Positions 1-5,786 of a stretch of 5,786 nt of DNA are shown here, one piece after another (position 1 is the stretch's first letter; every line of letters begins with the position of its first letter). A model generated the notes under the pieces. The model did no database searches and was not told the origin of the DNA. It saw only the letters and a list, made by a program, of their open reading frames with translations. A program made the position numbers and the translations under genes. Origin of the DNA: Rikenella microfusus (GTDB lineage Bacteria; Bacteroidota; Bacteroidia; Bacteroidales; SZUA-534); the NCBI GenBank assembly GCA_020719105.1, contig DYQV01000176.1, positions 1 through 5,786 of the forward strand. The letters are read 5' to 3'.

Positions 1-1052
1 TAATTGGCTCCAAATTTAAAAGATAGTGTTACGGGATTATGATCGGAGTTTTTAAACTGCAAATCTATCGTTTCGCTGGTAACTTTACTTAAATTAGGTG
101 ATAATAAAAAGAAATCAATTACTGTTGTTTCAGTAGTTTTTATATCATAAGCCTTATCAATCATTCTATTGGTAGGTGTATTTTCGGAATATATCCACTG
201 CCAACCTTCAGGCATAAAATCCGATGCTATCCTAATCCGAGTTAAATGACCCTCAGTACTCACCATAGATTCTTCGCCAGGAATTGGTGGATTTTGATTC
301 CAATCACCCCCAACCATAATGTAATTTCCATTTTTATATTCGTCCAATAAAAATTCTTTCAACATCTTCATTTGTTCCTTTCTAAGGAATCCCGTATCAT
401 AGGCTTCATTGTGCGTATTAACAACAAGTAATTGTCTTCCGTCGGAAGTATTAAAACGTTGAACCATAAAGCAACGATCCAACATAAAAAGCCCTTTTGG
501 CCAGGCATAATTTCCCAAAAATGAGTGCCGGGTAACATCAAAAGGTTCATACTTACTGTACGATGCAATACCTCCGTTTACTTTACCCATAGGATTTGAT
601 GGAGGAACAGGAACAAATGTTACTTTATAATTGATCGCTAAATTTTTATGATATCCTTCCAAAGCATTCATAATTAGGTCAATTTGATTAGTCTTATAGC
701 TTCGTCTTGAACTAATATCAACTTCCTGAAATAATAAGAAATCGAACGTTTGGTGTGCTTTTATCACATCCAAAATACCGGAAATATTTTCTTGAGTCCG
801 CTTTTTTGAAGTCCTAACTTTATCACCTCCATCATAAAAAAAACTCATATCATCACCCAATCCACAATAACCAATATTCCAATTAAAAACTTTCAGCGTA
901 TCCTTAACATCTACTACATCCCCTTTTGCCTGACTTAACAATTCAATAGGTACTGGCTTATAATCGGCTATGGTACTATAGCCCAGAAAAATTGCAAACA
1001 GTAAAACTGAAGCAAGAATCACATAAATTATTAGTTTTAGAATGCTTTTCAT
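1..1052 (-). CDS. Membrane-anchored endonuclease/exonuclease/phosphatase (EEP) family protein, stop codon cut by window edge
   Basis: Reading leftward from ATG at 1050-1052 gives 350 uninterrupted codons; the last two bases in the window read TA, so a TAA or TAG stop probably straddles the left edge. The start is supported by a Lys-flanked hydrophobic segment (about residues 5-24, no lipobox Cys), which predicts a single membrane anchor with the catalytic domain outside the cytoplasm. The EEP fold motifs appear in order: NWNIG (N57-G61), LFQEVD with the metal-binding Glu at 110, NTHNEA with H214, GGDWN with D250 and N252, IDFF with D313, and the terminal SDHNPV with D337 and H338. This is the complete metal-dependent phosphoesterase set, so the enzyme should be active. 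Substrate is unknown: the family includes DNases, phosphodiesterases, sphingomyelinases and inositol phosphatases. It is divergent from glnN and shows no functional link to it. The family call is secure; the specific reaction is not. Confidence 0.9.
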   Translation of the reverse strand, partial: MKSILKLIIYVILASVLLFAIFLGYSTIADYKPVPIELLSQAKGDVVDVKDTLKVFNWNIGYCGLGDDMSFFYDGGDKVRTSKKRTQENISGILDVIKAHQTFDFLLFQEVDISSRRSYKTNQIDLIMNALEGYHKNLAINYKVTFVPVPPSNPMGKVNGGIASYSKYEPFDVTRHSFLGNYAWPKGLFMLDRCFMVQRFNTSDGRQLLVVNTHNEAYDTGFLRKEQMKMLKEFLLDEYKNGNYIMVGGDWNQNPPIPGEESMVSTEGHLTRIRIASDFMPEGWQWIYSENTPTNRMIDKAYDIKTTETTVIDFFLLSPNLSKVTSETIDLQFKNSDHNPVTLSFKFGAN

Positions 1053-1092
1053 ATAGGTTTTTTTTTAGATTGTTTATTCGAAGATATGGAAT

Positions 1093-1130
1093 TTTTAGAT
1101 TCAAGCTTGCTATGTAATCAAAATCTAAAA
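1093..1130. repeat. Inverted repeat TTTTAGATT / AATCTAAAA
   Basis: Perfect 9-bp arms at 1093-1101 and 1122-1130 are separated by 20 bases, which contain the 8-bp palindrome CAAGCTTG (1102-1109). The repeat lies 41-78 bases upstream of the EEP gene start, on the promoter side, so it could be an operator. There is no T-tract after a GC-rich stem, so it does not look like a terminator. AT-rich arms of this size can occur by chance. Confidence 0.35.
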
Positions 1131-1229
1131 TAAAATTAATGTACTCATCATCAAATAATAATATACTTAAAAGGTACTTTTTTTTAAATAAAGCAGATAA
1201 ACGATTGCATGATTAAATATAGGGGGGGT

Positions 1230-1257
1230 ATAAATCAATATTTTCAATAAATCAATA
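1230..1257. repeat. Direct repeat of ATAAATCAATA
   Basis: Two identical 11-base copies lie at 1230-1240 and 1247-1257, starting 17 bases apart and immediately after a G7 run. They are about 50-80 bases upstream of the candidate glnN -7 element, where an activator could bind. The low-complexity composition makes chance a real alternative. Confidence 0.35.
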
Positions 1258-1307
1258 ATAATACATCTCTTTTAAAAGGGTTAGTTACAAATATTCATGA
1301 TTAATTA

Positions 1308-1315
1308 TAAATTTG
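1308..1315 (+). promoter_or_regulatory. Candidate glnN promoter -7 element (TAAATTTG)
   Basis: TAAATTTG matches the Bacteroidota -7 consensus TAnnTTTG exactly and ends 25 bases before the glnN ATG, which would give a short leader of roughly 18-20 bases. The expected TTG-type -33 element is weak: only TTAC at 1285-1288 lies at the usual distance. The A-rich leader has no Shine-Dalgarno sequence, as is common in this phylum. Confidence 0.5.
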
Positions 1316-1340
1316 TATTCAAATCTAAATTACAAAAAAA

Positions 1341-3530
1341 ATGGCAACAATTCGTTTTAAAGCACTGGAAGCGTTAATGACGCGACAGGCAACACCAGTA
1401 GAACAGCCACAAAAAAAAACATCGGAATACTTTGCTGAGAATGTATTTGATAAGCGGAAAATGAAAGAATACCTTTCAAAAGAAGCTTATGATTCGGTAA
1501 TGGATGCCATAGATAATGGCACAAAAATTCCTCGCCGTATTGCCGATCAGGTCTCCTCTGGAATGAAAGCATGGGCCGTAACAAAAGGAGTAACCCATTA
1601 CACCCACTGGTTTCATCCTTTGACGGGATCCACAGCCGAAAAACATGATGCCTTTTTTGAACCATCCTTAAATGATGGTGTAATTGAGAGCTTTGACGGA
1701 GCAAAACTTGTTCAACAAGAACCGGATGCATCCAGTTTTCCGAGTGGAGGCCTACGAAATACTTTTGAAGCAAGAGGTTACACTGCTTGGGATCCATCCT
1801 CGCCAGCTTTCATATTTGACTTAACCCTTTGTATTCCTACAATTTTTGTATCCTATACTGGTGAAGCACTTGATTATAAAACACCGCTACTAAAATCGTT
1901 AGCTGTTTTAAATAATGCGGCTACTGAGGTATGTCAATACTTTGATAAAGATGTAACTAAAGTAATTGCTACTCTTGGCTGGGAACAAGAATACTTTTTA
2001 GTAGATAGCGCTTTGTATATGGCCCGCCCCGATTTAATGTTAACCGGACGAACCTTAATGGGTCATTCATCAGCAAAGGATCAACAATTGGAAGATCACT
2101 ACTTTGGAACCATTCCTACCCGAGTTAATGCATTTATGCGTGATTTTGAAATTGAAGCATACAAATTAGGGATTCCAATCAAAACACGTCACAATGAGGT
2201 AGCTCCTAACCAGTTTGAATGTGCTCCTGTTTATGAAGAAGCTAATCTGGCTGTTGATCACAACATGCTTTTAATGGATTTGATGAAAAAGGTATCTAGA
2301 CGTCATAATTTCAAGGTGCTTTTTCATGAAAAACCCTTTAAAGGAATAAATGGTTCAGGAAAACATAACAACTTTTCAATGGCCACCAACACGGGTGTTA
2401 ATTTGTTATCTCCAGGAAAAAACCCGAAATCAAACATTCAATTCCTCACTTTTATAGTGAATACTATTAAAGCAGTTTACGACCATTCTGATTTACTAAG
2501 GGCAAGTATAGTATCTTCGGGCAACGAACATCGTTTAGGAGCTTCGGAAGCACCCCCTTCAATAATTTCAGTCTTTATGGGTACTTATTTGAGCAAGATA
2601 CTTGATGAATTGGAAGAACGAGTATCGGATAAAAAAATGTCGCCCGATGAGAAGACCGAATTAAAATTAGATATTGGACGAATACCTGAATTATTGCTCG
2701 ATAATACTGATAGAAATCGCACCTCCCCTTTTGCTTTTACCGGTAACCGATTTGAGTTCAGGGCAGTAGGATCTAATGCAAATTGTGCGGCACCAATGAC
2801 ATTTCTAACCTTAGCAGTAGCTGATCAGCTAAAAAAATTCAAGGTTGAAGTAGATGCAAAAATAGATGCCGGCATTAAAAAAGACGAAGCTATTTTCCAA
2901 GTGCTCAAAGAATATATCATAGCTTCAAAAGATGTTCGTTTTGATGGTAATGGTTATAGTCAGGAATGGGCCGATGAAGCTCAAAAGCGTGGATTAACAA
3001 ATATAAAAGATGTTGTTAAAGCCTTGGATGCATTTGTTTCGCCAAAAACTTTAACCCTTTGCACTTCAAATCATATTTTTACGGAACGGGAATTGGAGGC
3101 CCGACGCGAAATTAAAGTTGAGCATTACACAAAAAAAATTCAAATTGAATCAAGGGTATTGGGTGACCTTGCTACTAACCACATTATTCCAACAGTTTAC
3201 AAGTATCAAAACCAACTAATTGAAAACGTAACCGGGTTAAAACAAGTGCTGGATGCTAAAGATTTTGATCAAATTGCAGGAATACAGCTCCAGACCATTA
3301 AGGAAATTTCAGGTAGAATTGCCTTGATTAAAATTAAAGTTAAAAACATGATTGAAGCACGCAAAAAAGCCAATGCCGTGGAAGATATTCATGAAAGAGC
3401 TATATTATATACCGAAGAGGTAAGACCCTATTTATCAGAAATCAGATACCATATTGATCATTTAGAAATGATTGTGGATAATGAAATATGGCCATTGCCT
3501 AAATACAGGGAATTATTGTTTGCCAGATAA
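1341..3530 (+). CDS. glnN: Glutamine synthetase class III (GlnN)
   Basis: Catalyses ATP-dependent amidation of glutamate by ammonia in the cytoplasm. The 729 residues match the roughly 700-730 aa of class III enzymes, far longer than class I (about 450-470) or class II. The N-terminus, with RFKALEAL followed by a variable stretch and then VFDKRKMKEYL, is typical of the class and supports this ATG. Active-site motifs visible in order are GWEQEYF with metal-binding E215 and E217, RHNEVAPNQFE (283-293), NGSGKHNN (337-344) with the conserved His, NEHRLGASEAPPS (395-407) with R398, and FTGNRFEFR (466-474). The C-terminal part (about 500-729) is the helical extension specific to class III, ending in WPLPKYRELLF. 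In Bacteroides fragilis the class III enzyme is a known functional glutamine synthetase, reported as a large oligomer. No adenylylation Tyr motif of the class I type is seen. All motifs are intact, so it should be active. Confidence 0.98.
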   Translation: MATIRFKALEALMTRQATPVEQPQKKTSEYFAENVFDKRKMKEYLSKEAYDSVMDAIDNGTKIPRRIADQVSSGMKAWAVTKGVTHYTHWFHPLTGSTAEKHDAFFEPSLNDGVIESFDGAKLVQQEPDASSFPSGGLRNTFEARGYTAWDPSSPAFIFDLTLCIPTIFVSYTGEALDYKTPLLKSLAVLNNAATEVCQYFDKDVTKVIATLGWEQEYFLVDSALYMARPDLMLTGRTLMGHSSAKDQQLEDHYFGTIPTRVNAFMRDFEIEAYKLGIPIKTRHNEVAPNQFECAPVYEEANLAVDHNMLLMDLMKKVSRRHNFKVLFHEKPFKGINGSGKHNNFSMATNTGVNLLSPGKNPKSNIQFLTFIVNTIKAVYDHSDLLRASIVSSGNEHRLGASEAPPSIISVFMGTYLSKILDELEERVSDKKMSPDEKTELKLDIGRIPELLLDNTDRNRTSPFAFTGNRFEFRAVGSNANCAAPMTFLTLAVADQLKKFKVEVDAKIDAGIKKDEAIFQVLKEYIIASKDVRFDGNGYSQEWADEAQKRGLTNIKDVVKALDAFVSPKTLTLCTSNHIFTERELEARREIKVEHYTKKIQIESRVLGDLATNHIIPTVYKYQNQLIENVTGLKQVLDAKDFDQIAGIQLQTIKEISGRIALIKIKVKNMIEARKKANAVEDIHERAILYTEEVRPYLSEIRYHIDHLEMIVDNEIWPLPKYRELLFAR

Positions 3531-3547
3531 TACTAATTTAAATTGAG

Positions 3548-3581
3548 AAAAGGCCTCAGATAATATCAAGAGGCCTTTTTT
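3548..3581 (+). terminator. Rho-independent terminator of glnN
   Basis: A perfect 10-bp stem, AAAAGGCCTC (3548-3557) with GAGGCCTTTT (3570-3579), encloses a 12-base loop and runs into a T-tract (3576-3581). It lies 17 bases after the glnN stop. The A-run on the left arm means it could also work, less efficiently, on the other strand. Confidence 0.9.
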
Positions 3582-3668
3582 ATTACAAACCAGAAAAAAA
3601 CTTAATTACAATACTATCAATTTTTTATACATAAAATATATTATACCCCATATTTTACGAACCGTGTT

Positions 3669-3684
3669 TAAATAATATTATTTA
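3669..3684. repeat. 16-bp perfect palindrome in the glnII upstream region
   Basis: TAAATAATATTATTTA is fully self-complementary. It lies about 85 bases upstream of the candidate -33 element of the class II gene, a plausible place for a dimeric regulator. It is pure A/T in an AT-rich spacer, so chance is possible. Confidence 0.3.
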
Positions 3685-3767
3685 TTTGTAATTATAATAG
3701 TTTTTTTGCTGCTAAATAAATATATAACCCTATTATTTTTACTACTATAATCATTTATTCTATTTTT

Positions 3768-3801
3768 TTGTTTTTTATATAATTACTATTTATTACTTTT
3801 G
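3768..3801 (+). promoter_or_regulatory. Bacteroidota-type promoter of the class II glutamine synthetase
   Basis: TTG at 3768-3770 is followed by a 23-base spacer and TACTTTTG at 3794-3801, an exact match to TAnnTTTG and followed by C. The spacer is at the long end of the range (about 17-23) described for Flavobacterium-type promoters. Transcription should start around 3806-3809, giving a leader of nearly 40 bases that includes a 7-codon upstream ORF. Confidence 0.75.
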
Positions 3802-3820
3802 CGGTGATATTTATATATAT

Positions 3821-3844
3821 ATGAAATTAATAAACATGTTTTAA
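3821..3844 (+). other. Possible 7-codon upstream ORF (MKLINMF)
   Basis: ATG at 3821 opens a frame encoding MKLINMF and stops at TAA 3842-3844, a single base before the ATG of the class II glutamine synthetase. It lies within the predicted leader transcript and in a different frame from the main gene. The spacing would allow terminating ribosomes to restart at the next ATG (translational coupling). It lacks a Shine-Dalgarno sequence, and an ORF this short arises easily by chance in AT-rich DNA. Confidence 0.25.
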
Positions 3845-3845
3845 T

Positions 3846-4856
3846 ATGAAATCAAAATTAGAGTACATTTGGCTGGATGGTTATAAGCCAACACAAACAT
3901 TAAGAAGCAAGACTAAGGTTGTAAATGATTTTAGCGGAAAGCTTGCTGATTGCCCAATTTGGTCTTTTGACGGAAGTTCCACAGAACAAGCAAAAGGTGG
4001 TTCATCAGATCTTTTACTAAAACCAGTTGCAATCTTCCCTGACCCGGACAGAAAAAATGGTTTTTTGGTGATGACCGAAGTAATGAATCCAGATAGGACA
4101 CCTCACGAAACAAACGCAAGAGCTTCTATTGATGACGATGATAACGATTTTTGGTTTGGATTTGAACAGGAATATGTACTTTGGAATATAGATACTCACT
4201 CACCTTATGGATTTCCAGCTCCAGGCTATTATCCAGCACCACAGGGGCCCTACTATTGCTCAGTAGGTGGCGAGTTTATAGTAGGTCGGGATATTGCTGA
4301 AAAACATCTCGATTTATGCATAGAAGCAGGTCTTAACATTGAAGGAATTAATGCAGAGGTAATGAAAGGCCAATGGGAATATCAAATATTCGCAAAAGGG
4401 GCAAAAGCAGCCGGTGATCAATTATGGGTAGCCCGCTATATGTTAGAAAGAGTTGCAGAACAGCATGGTATTCGTATAAATCTTGAGCCGAAACCAGTAG
4501 CAGGGGATTGGAACGGTTCTGGTATGCATGCAAACTTTTCCAACACAACACTAAGAACTTGCGGCAGCAAAGCCACTTTTGAAAAAATATGTGAAGCCTT
4601 CCGTCCATTTATAGCTGAACATATTGCCGTTTATGGTGCTGATAATGAAAAAAGATTAACCGGTCGTCATGAAACAGCTAGAATTGACCAATTTAGTTTT
4701 GGGGTTTCTGATCGTGGAGCTTCAATCCGTATTCCAATCGCTGCTGTTGAAAATGGATTCAAAGGTTGGCTAGAGGATAGAAGACCAGCATCGAATGCCG
4801 ATCCATATAAAGTAGCCTCCCGTATTGTAAAAACGGTAAAGTCCGCTAAAATCTAA
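3846..4856 (+). CDS. glnII: Glutamine synthetase class II, eukaryotic type with beta-grasp domain
   Basis: A second, unrelated-class enzyme for the same reaction as GlnN: glutamate, ammonia and ATP to glutamine. The 336 residues are slightly shorter than the plant, animal and rhizobial class II proteins (about 330-370). The beta-grasp domain covers about residues 1-95, with LEYIWLDG (5-12) and WSFDGSSTEQA (39-49). The catalytic domain follows, with FGFEQEY (E107, E109), INAEVMKGQWEYQ (E171, E178), GDWNGSGMHANFS (H228), GADNEKRLTGRHE (R274), FGVSDRGASIRIP (R290, R295) and GWLEDRRPASNADPY (E310, R312). All catalytic motifs are present. Class II enzymes form decamers and are not known to be adenylylated. 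The start is fixed by the conserved N-terminus, with an in-frame stop just upstream (3831-3833). Its own promoter and the upstream glnN terminator suggest independent control. The symbol glnII follows rhizobial usage; some annotations call it glnA. Confidence 0.97.
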   Translation: MKSKLEYIWLDGYKPTQTLRSKTKVVNDFSGKLADCPIWSFDGSSTEQAKGGSSDLLLKPVAIFPDPDRKNGFLVMTEVMNPDRTPHETNARASIDDDDNDFWFGFEQEYVLWNIDTHSPYGFPAPGYYPAPQGPYYCSVGGEFIVGRDIAEKHLDLCIEAGLNIEGINAEVMKGQWEYQIFAKGAKAAGDQLWVARYMLERVAEQHGIRINLEPKPVAGDWNGSGMHANFSNTTLRTCGSKATFEKICEAFRPFIAEHIAVYGADNEKRLTGRHETARIDQFSFGVSDRGASIRIPIAAVENGFKGWLEDRRPASNADPYKVASRIVKTVKSAKI

Positions 4857-4909
4857 CAATTAAAATTTAGAATCCCTCGATTATTTAAATTAAAATGGTA
4901 TAAAATATT

Positions 4910-4939
4910 AAAAGTGAGCTCAATATAGGCTCACTTTTT
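4910..4939. terminator. Bidirectional intrinsic terminator between convergent genes
   Basis: A perfect 10-bp stem, AAAAGTGAGC (4910-4919) with GCTCACTTTT (4929-4938), has a 9-base loop. On the plus strand it ends in five T, 54 bases after the class II gene stop. On the minus strand it ends in four T, then AT-rich sequence, 28 bases after the stop of the small exported-protein gene. It fits both convergent genes. Confidence 0.88.
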
Positions 4940-4966
4940 AATTAATGATTCAATATAAATTAAAAT

Positions 4967-5419
4967 TCAATCAACATCTTCTTCCTCTTCCATCAACCGA
5001 TTTCCTTCTTGTTTTTTATCCTTGGACTTATCAAAATCATCAACATAGGATTTTGCCCTATTCCTTTTTGGCGTTAATTCTTCAATTTGCTGTCCCAATC
5101 TAGCTTTATCCTTATCTTTTGAGGCACCTGATATCTGAATCCCCAATTCCTGAATTGCTTTGTCATAGTATTCGTAAGCCATACGATAATTGGGTGGACT
5201 CATTAATTCCATCGATATTTCACCGATACTAACCATACTAGGCACATGATTAACACTCCTTAACACTTCTTTGTACTCTACAATTGCTAACTTATACTCT
5301 TTTTTGCTTTTGAGTTTCTCGGCACCCTTATATACCTTCTCAACATCCGAAGGTAATTCTTGAGCAAGTGTTATACCAGAAAATGCTATAACAACGAGCA
5401 GAATAAATGATTTTTTCAT
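4967..5419 (-). CDS. Small exported protein with TPR-like helices and acidic C-terminus, function unknown
   Basis: The 150-residue product begins with a clear signal peptide: KK at 2-3, a hydrophobic core at about 4-15, then GITLAQE, with likely signal peptidase I cleavage after A19. No lipobox Cys is present, so a soluble periplasmic protein is more likely than a lipoprotein. The mature part looks helical. Residues about 26-55 (VYKGAEKLKSKKEYKLAIVEYKEVL in part) and 78-93 (with YRMAYEYYDKAIQEL) have the spacing and aromatic/Ala pattern of tetratricopeptide repeats, with one full repeat and one partial. The region from about 100 is highly charged, Lys/Asp/Glu-rich, and ends in EEEEDVD. TPR proteins usually bind other proteins; no enzyme motif is visible. 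It converges on the class II glutamine synthetase but nothing ties it to nitrogen metabolism. The start follows from the signal peptide. I do not recognise a named family. Confidence 0.85.
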   Translation of the reverse strand: MKKSFILLVVIAFSGITLAQELPSDVEKVYKGAEKLKSKKEYKLAIVEYKEVLRSVNHVPSMVSIGEISMELMSPPNYRMAYEYYDKAIQELGIQISGASKDKDKARLGQQIEELTPKRNRAKSYVDDFDKSKDKKQEGNRLMEEEEDVD

Positions 5420-5690
5420 CCTAGTTAAATTTAGTTAATGAACATGGGTATTATGAAAAATATAATTTATTGATTTCCAACTTTAGTTTCACCTATTTAT
5501 AAATTTTTTATAAAATTAAGAAATAAAATAAATCCGTTTTACCAAAATTAAAATAATAATTATTTAAATGATGTTTTTAGTATGCAAATAGCTGCCTGCA
5601 AAAATTCAAAAAAAATAGAATATATCGGTCACTTTTACTTTACAGTTATAAATATATGTACAGAGAACCTAGTTTTTGACTTAATCCCAA

Positions 5691-5722
5691 ATTGAGCGAT
5701 TTGAAAAGGCAAATCACTCAAT
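5691..5722. repeat. 13-bp inverted repeat with 6-base loop
   Basis: ATTGAGCGATTTG (5691-5703) pairs with CAAATCACTCAAT (5710-5722) with one C/A mismatch around the loop AAAAGG. Neither side is followed by a good T-tract, so a standard intrinsic terminator is unlikely. It may be a structured RNA element, an intergenic palindromic repeat or a protein-binding site. Confidence 0.6.
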
Positions 5723-5730
5723 CGACTGAG

Positions 5731-5786
5731 AAATTGTAATCAATTCACTTTTAAACTATCCTTTGTTTTGTGAATTGCTACAATTT
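5731..5786. repeat. Imperfect inverted repeat reaching the window edge
   Basis: Left arm 5731-5748 (AAATTGTAATCAATTCAC) and right arm 5770-5786 (GTGAATTGCTACAATTT) pair as two perfect 8-bp blocks split by a 2x1 internal bulge, around a 21-base loop. The right arm runs to the last base of the window, so the stem may be longer than seen. It starts eight bases after the neighbouring 13-bp inverted repeat. Confidence 0.6.

Larger units (their letters stand above)
1053..1340. other. Divergent intergenic region between the EEP gene and glnN
   Basis: This 288-base AT-rich region must hold the promoters of both flanking genes. For the leftward gene the nearest match to a Bacteroidota -7 element is TATCTTCG on the minus strand (1079-1086), one mismatch from TAnnTTTG, without a convincing -33 partner. 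For glnN a better -7 match lies at 1308-1315. Other structure includes a 9-bp inverted repeat (1093-1130), a run of seven G (1222-1228), an 11-bp direct repeat (1230-1257) and a palindrome CTTTTAAAAG (1269-1278). No coding sequence is seen. Confidence 0.6.
3531..3845. other. Intergenic spacer between the two glutamine synthetase genes
   Basis: This 315-base, very AT-rich spacer holds the glnN terminator at its left end and the promoter and leader of the class II gene at its right end. Between them (about 3585-3765) lies a 16-bp perfect palindrome, TAAATAATATTATTTA, at 3669-3684. No coding sequence beyond a 7-codon upstream ORF is seen. The arrangement argues that the two enzymes are transcribed separately. 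Confidence 0.75.
5420..5786. other. Gene-free region upstream of the exported-protein gene
   Basis: No coding sequence with a start is visible on either strand in these 367 bases. The left part should contain the promoter of the minus-strand exported-protein gene; the closest -7 match is TATATTTT on the minus strand (5457-5464), which is weak. The right part contains two inverted repeats (5691-5722 and 5731-5786). A short open tail on the minus strand (5740-5784) could be the end of a gene beyond the edge but is too short to judge. Confidence 0.6.

Noticed and set aside
368..568. 66-codon minus-strand open frame inside the EEP gene
   Set aside because: It is in a different frame from the EEP protein, which has all family motifs across this stretch.
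1169..1185. AAAAG-GTA-CTTTT hairpin followed by T-run as a terminator
   Set aside because: The stem is only 5 bp with a 3-base loop and a single G-C pair, and it lies between divergent genes where no terminator is needed.
1357..1797. 146-codon open frame on the minus strand inside glnN
   Set aside because: It lies wholly within the conserved glnN coding sequence on the opposite strand and its product has no recognisable domain; it is a shadow of the real gene.
3821..3848. Upstream ATG at 3821 as an alternative start for the class II glutamine synthetase
   Set aside because: It is in another frame and hits a stop at 3842-3844, while the conserved N-terminus fits the ATG at 3846.
3931..4608. 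Three minus-strand open frames (3931-4119, 4017-4199, 4348-4608) inside the class II glutamine synthetase gene
   Set aside because: All are opposite a strongly conserved enzyme gene, two overlap each other, and none has a sensible product.
1341..4856. The two glutamine synthetases as a gene duplication
   Set aside because: They differ in length, domain architecture and class-specific motifs; they belong to different classes of the superfamily and are not recent duplicates.
5740..5784. Possible C-terminal tail of a minus-strand gene entering from the right edge
   Set aside because: Only 14 codons before a TGA, with no recognisable motif and overlap with an inverted repeat; this is too little to call a gene.

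Overview
The window looks like chromosomal DNA from a member of the Bacteroidota. It is AT-rich, especially between genes. Genes start after A-rich leaders without clear Shine-Dalgarno sequences. A promoter of the Bacteroidota type (TTG, spacer, TAnnTTTG) sits before the second glutamine synthetase gene. The protein types (class III glutamine synthetase, a beta-grasp class II glutamine synthetase, a membrane-anchored endonuclease/exonuclease/phosphatase) also fit. I cannot name a genus from sequence alone.

Layout: (1) 1-1052, minus strand: a membrane-anchored endonuclease/exonuclease/phosphatase family protein whose 350 codons fit in the window; its presumed stop codon is cut by the left edge. 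(2) 1053-1340: a divergent intergenic region with a candidate promoter for the rightward gene, a 9-bp inverted repeat, an 11-bp direct repeat and a G7 run. (3) 1341-3530, plus: glnN, class III glutamine synthetase (729 aa), followed by a strong intrinsic terminator. (4) 3531-3845: a very AT-rich spacer with a good promoter and a 7-codon upstream ORF that ends one base before the next gene. (5) 3846-4856, plus: a class II (eukaryotic-type) glutamine synthetase (336 aa). (6) 4910-4939: a hairpin that can terminate transcription from both sides. (7) 4967-5419, minus: a small exported protein with TPR-like helices and an acidic C-terminus. (8) 5420-5786: no gene seen, but two neighbouring inverted repeats near the right edge.

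The centre of the window is a nitrogen-assimilation locus. Two glutamine synthetases from different classes lie in tandem, each making glutamine from glutamate, ammonia and ATP. They are separated by a terminator and a new promoter, so they look like independently controlled neighbours rather than one operon. The two flanking minus-strand genes have no evident link to nitrogen metabolism. Nothing here looks like a mobile element, CRISPR array, RNA gene or defence system. The less explained signals are the small upstream ORF before the class II gene and the right-edge inverted repeats.
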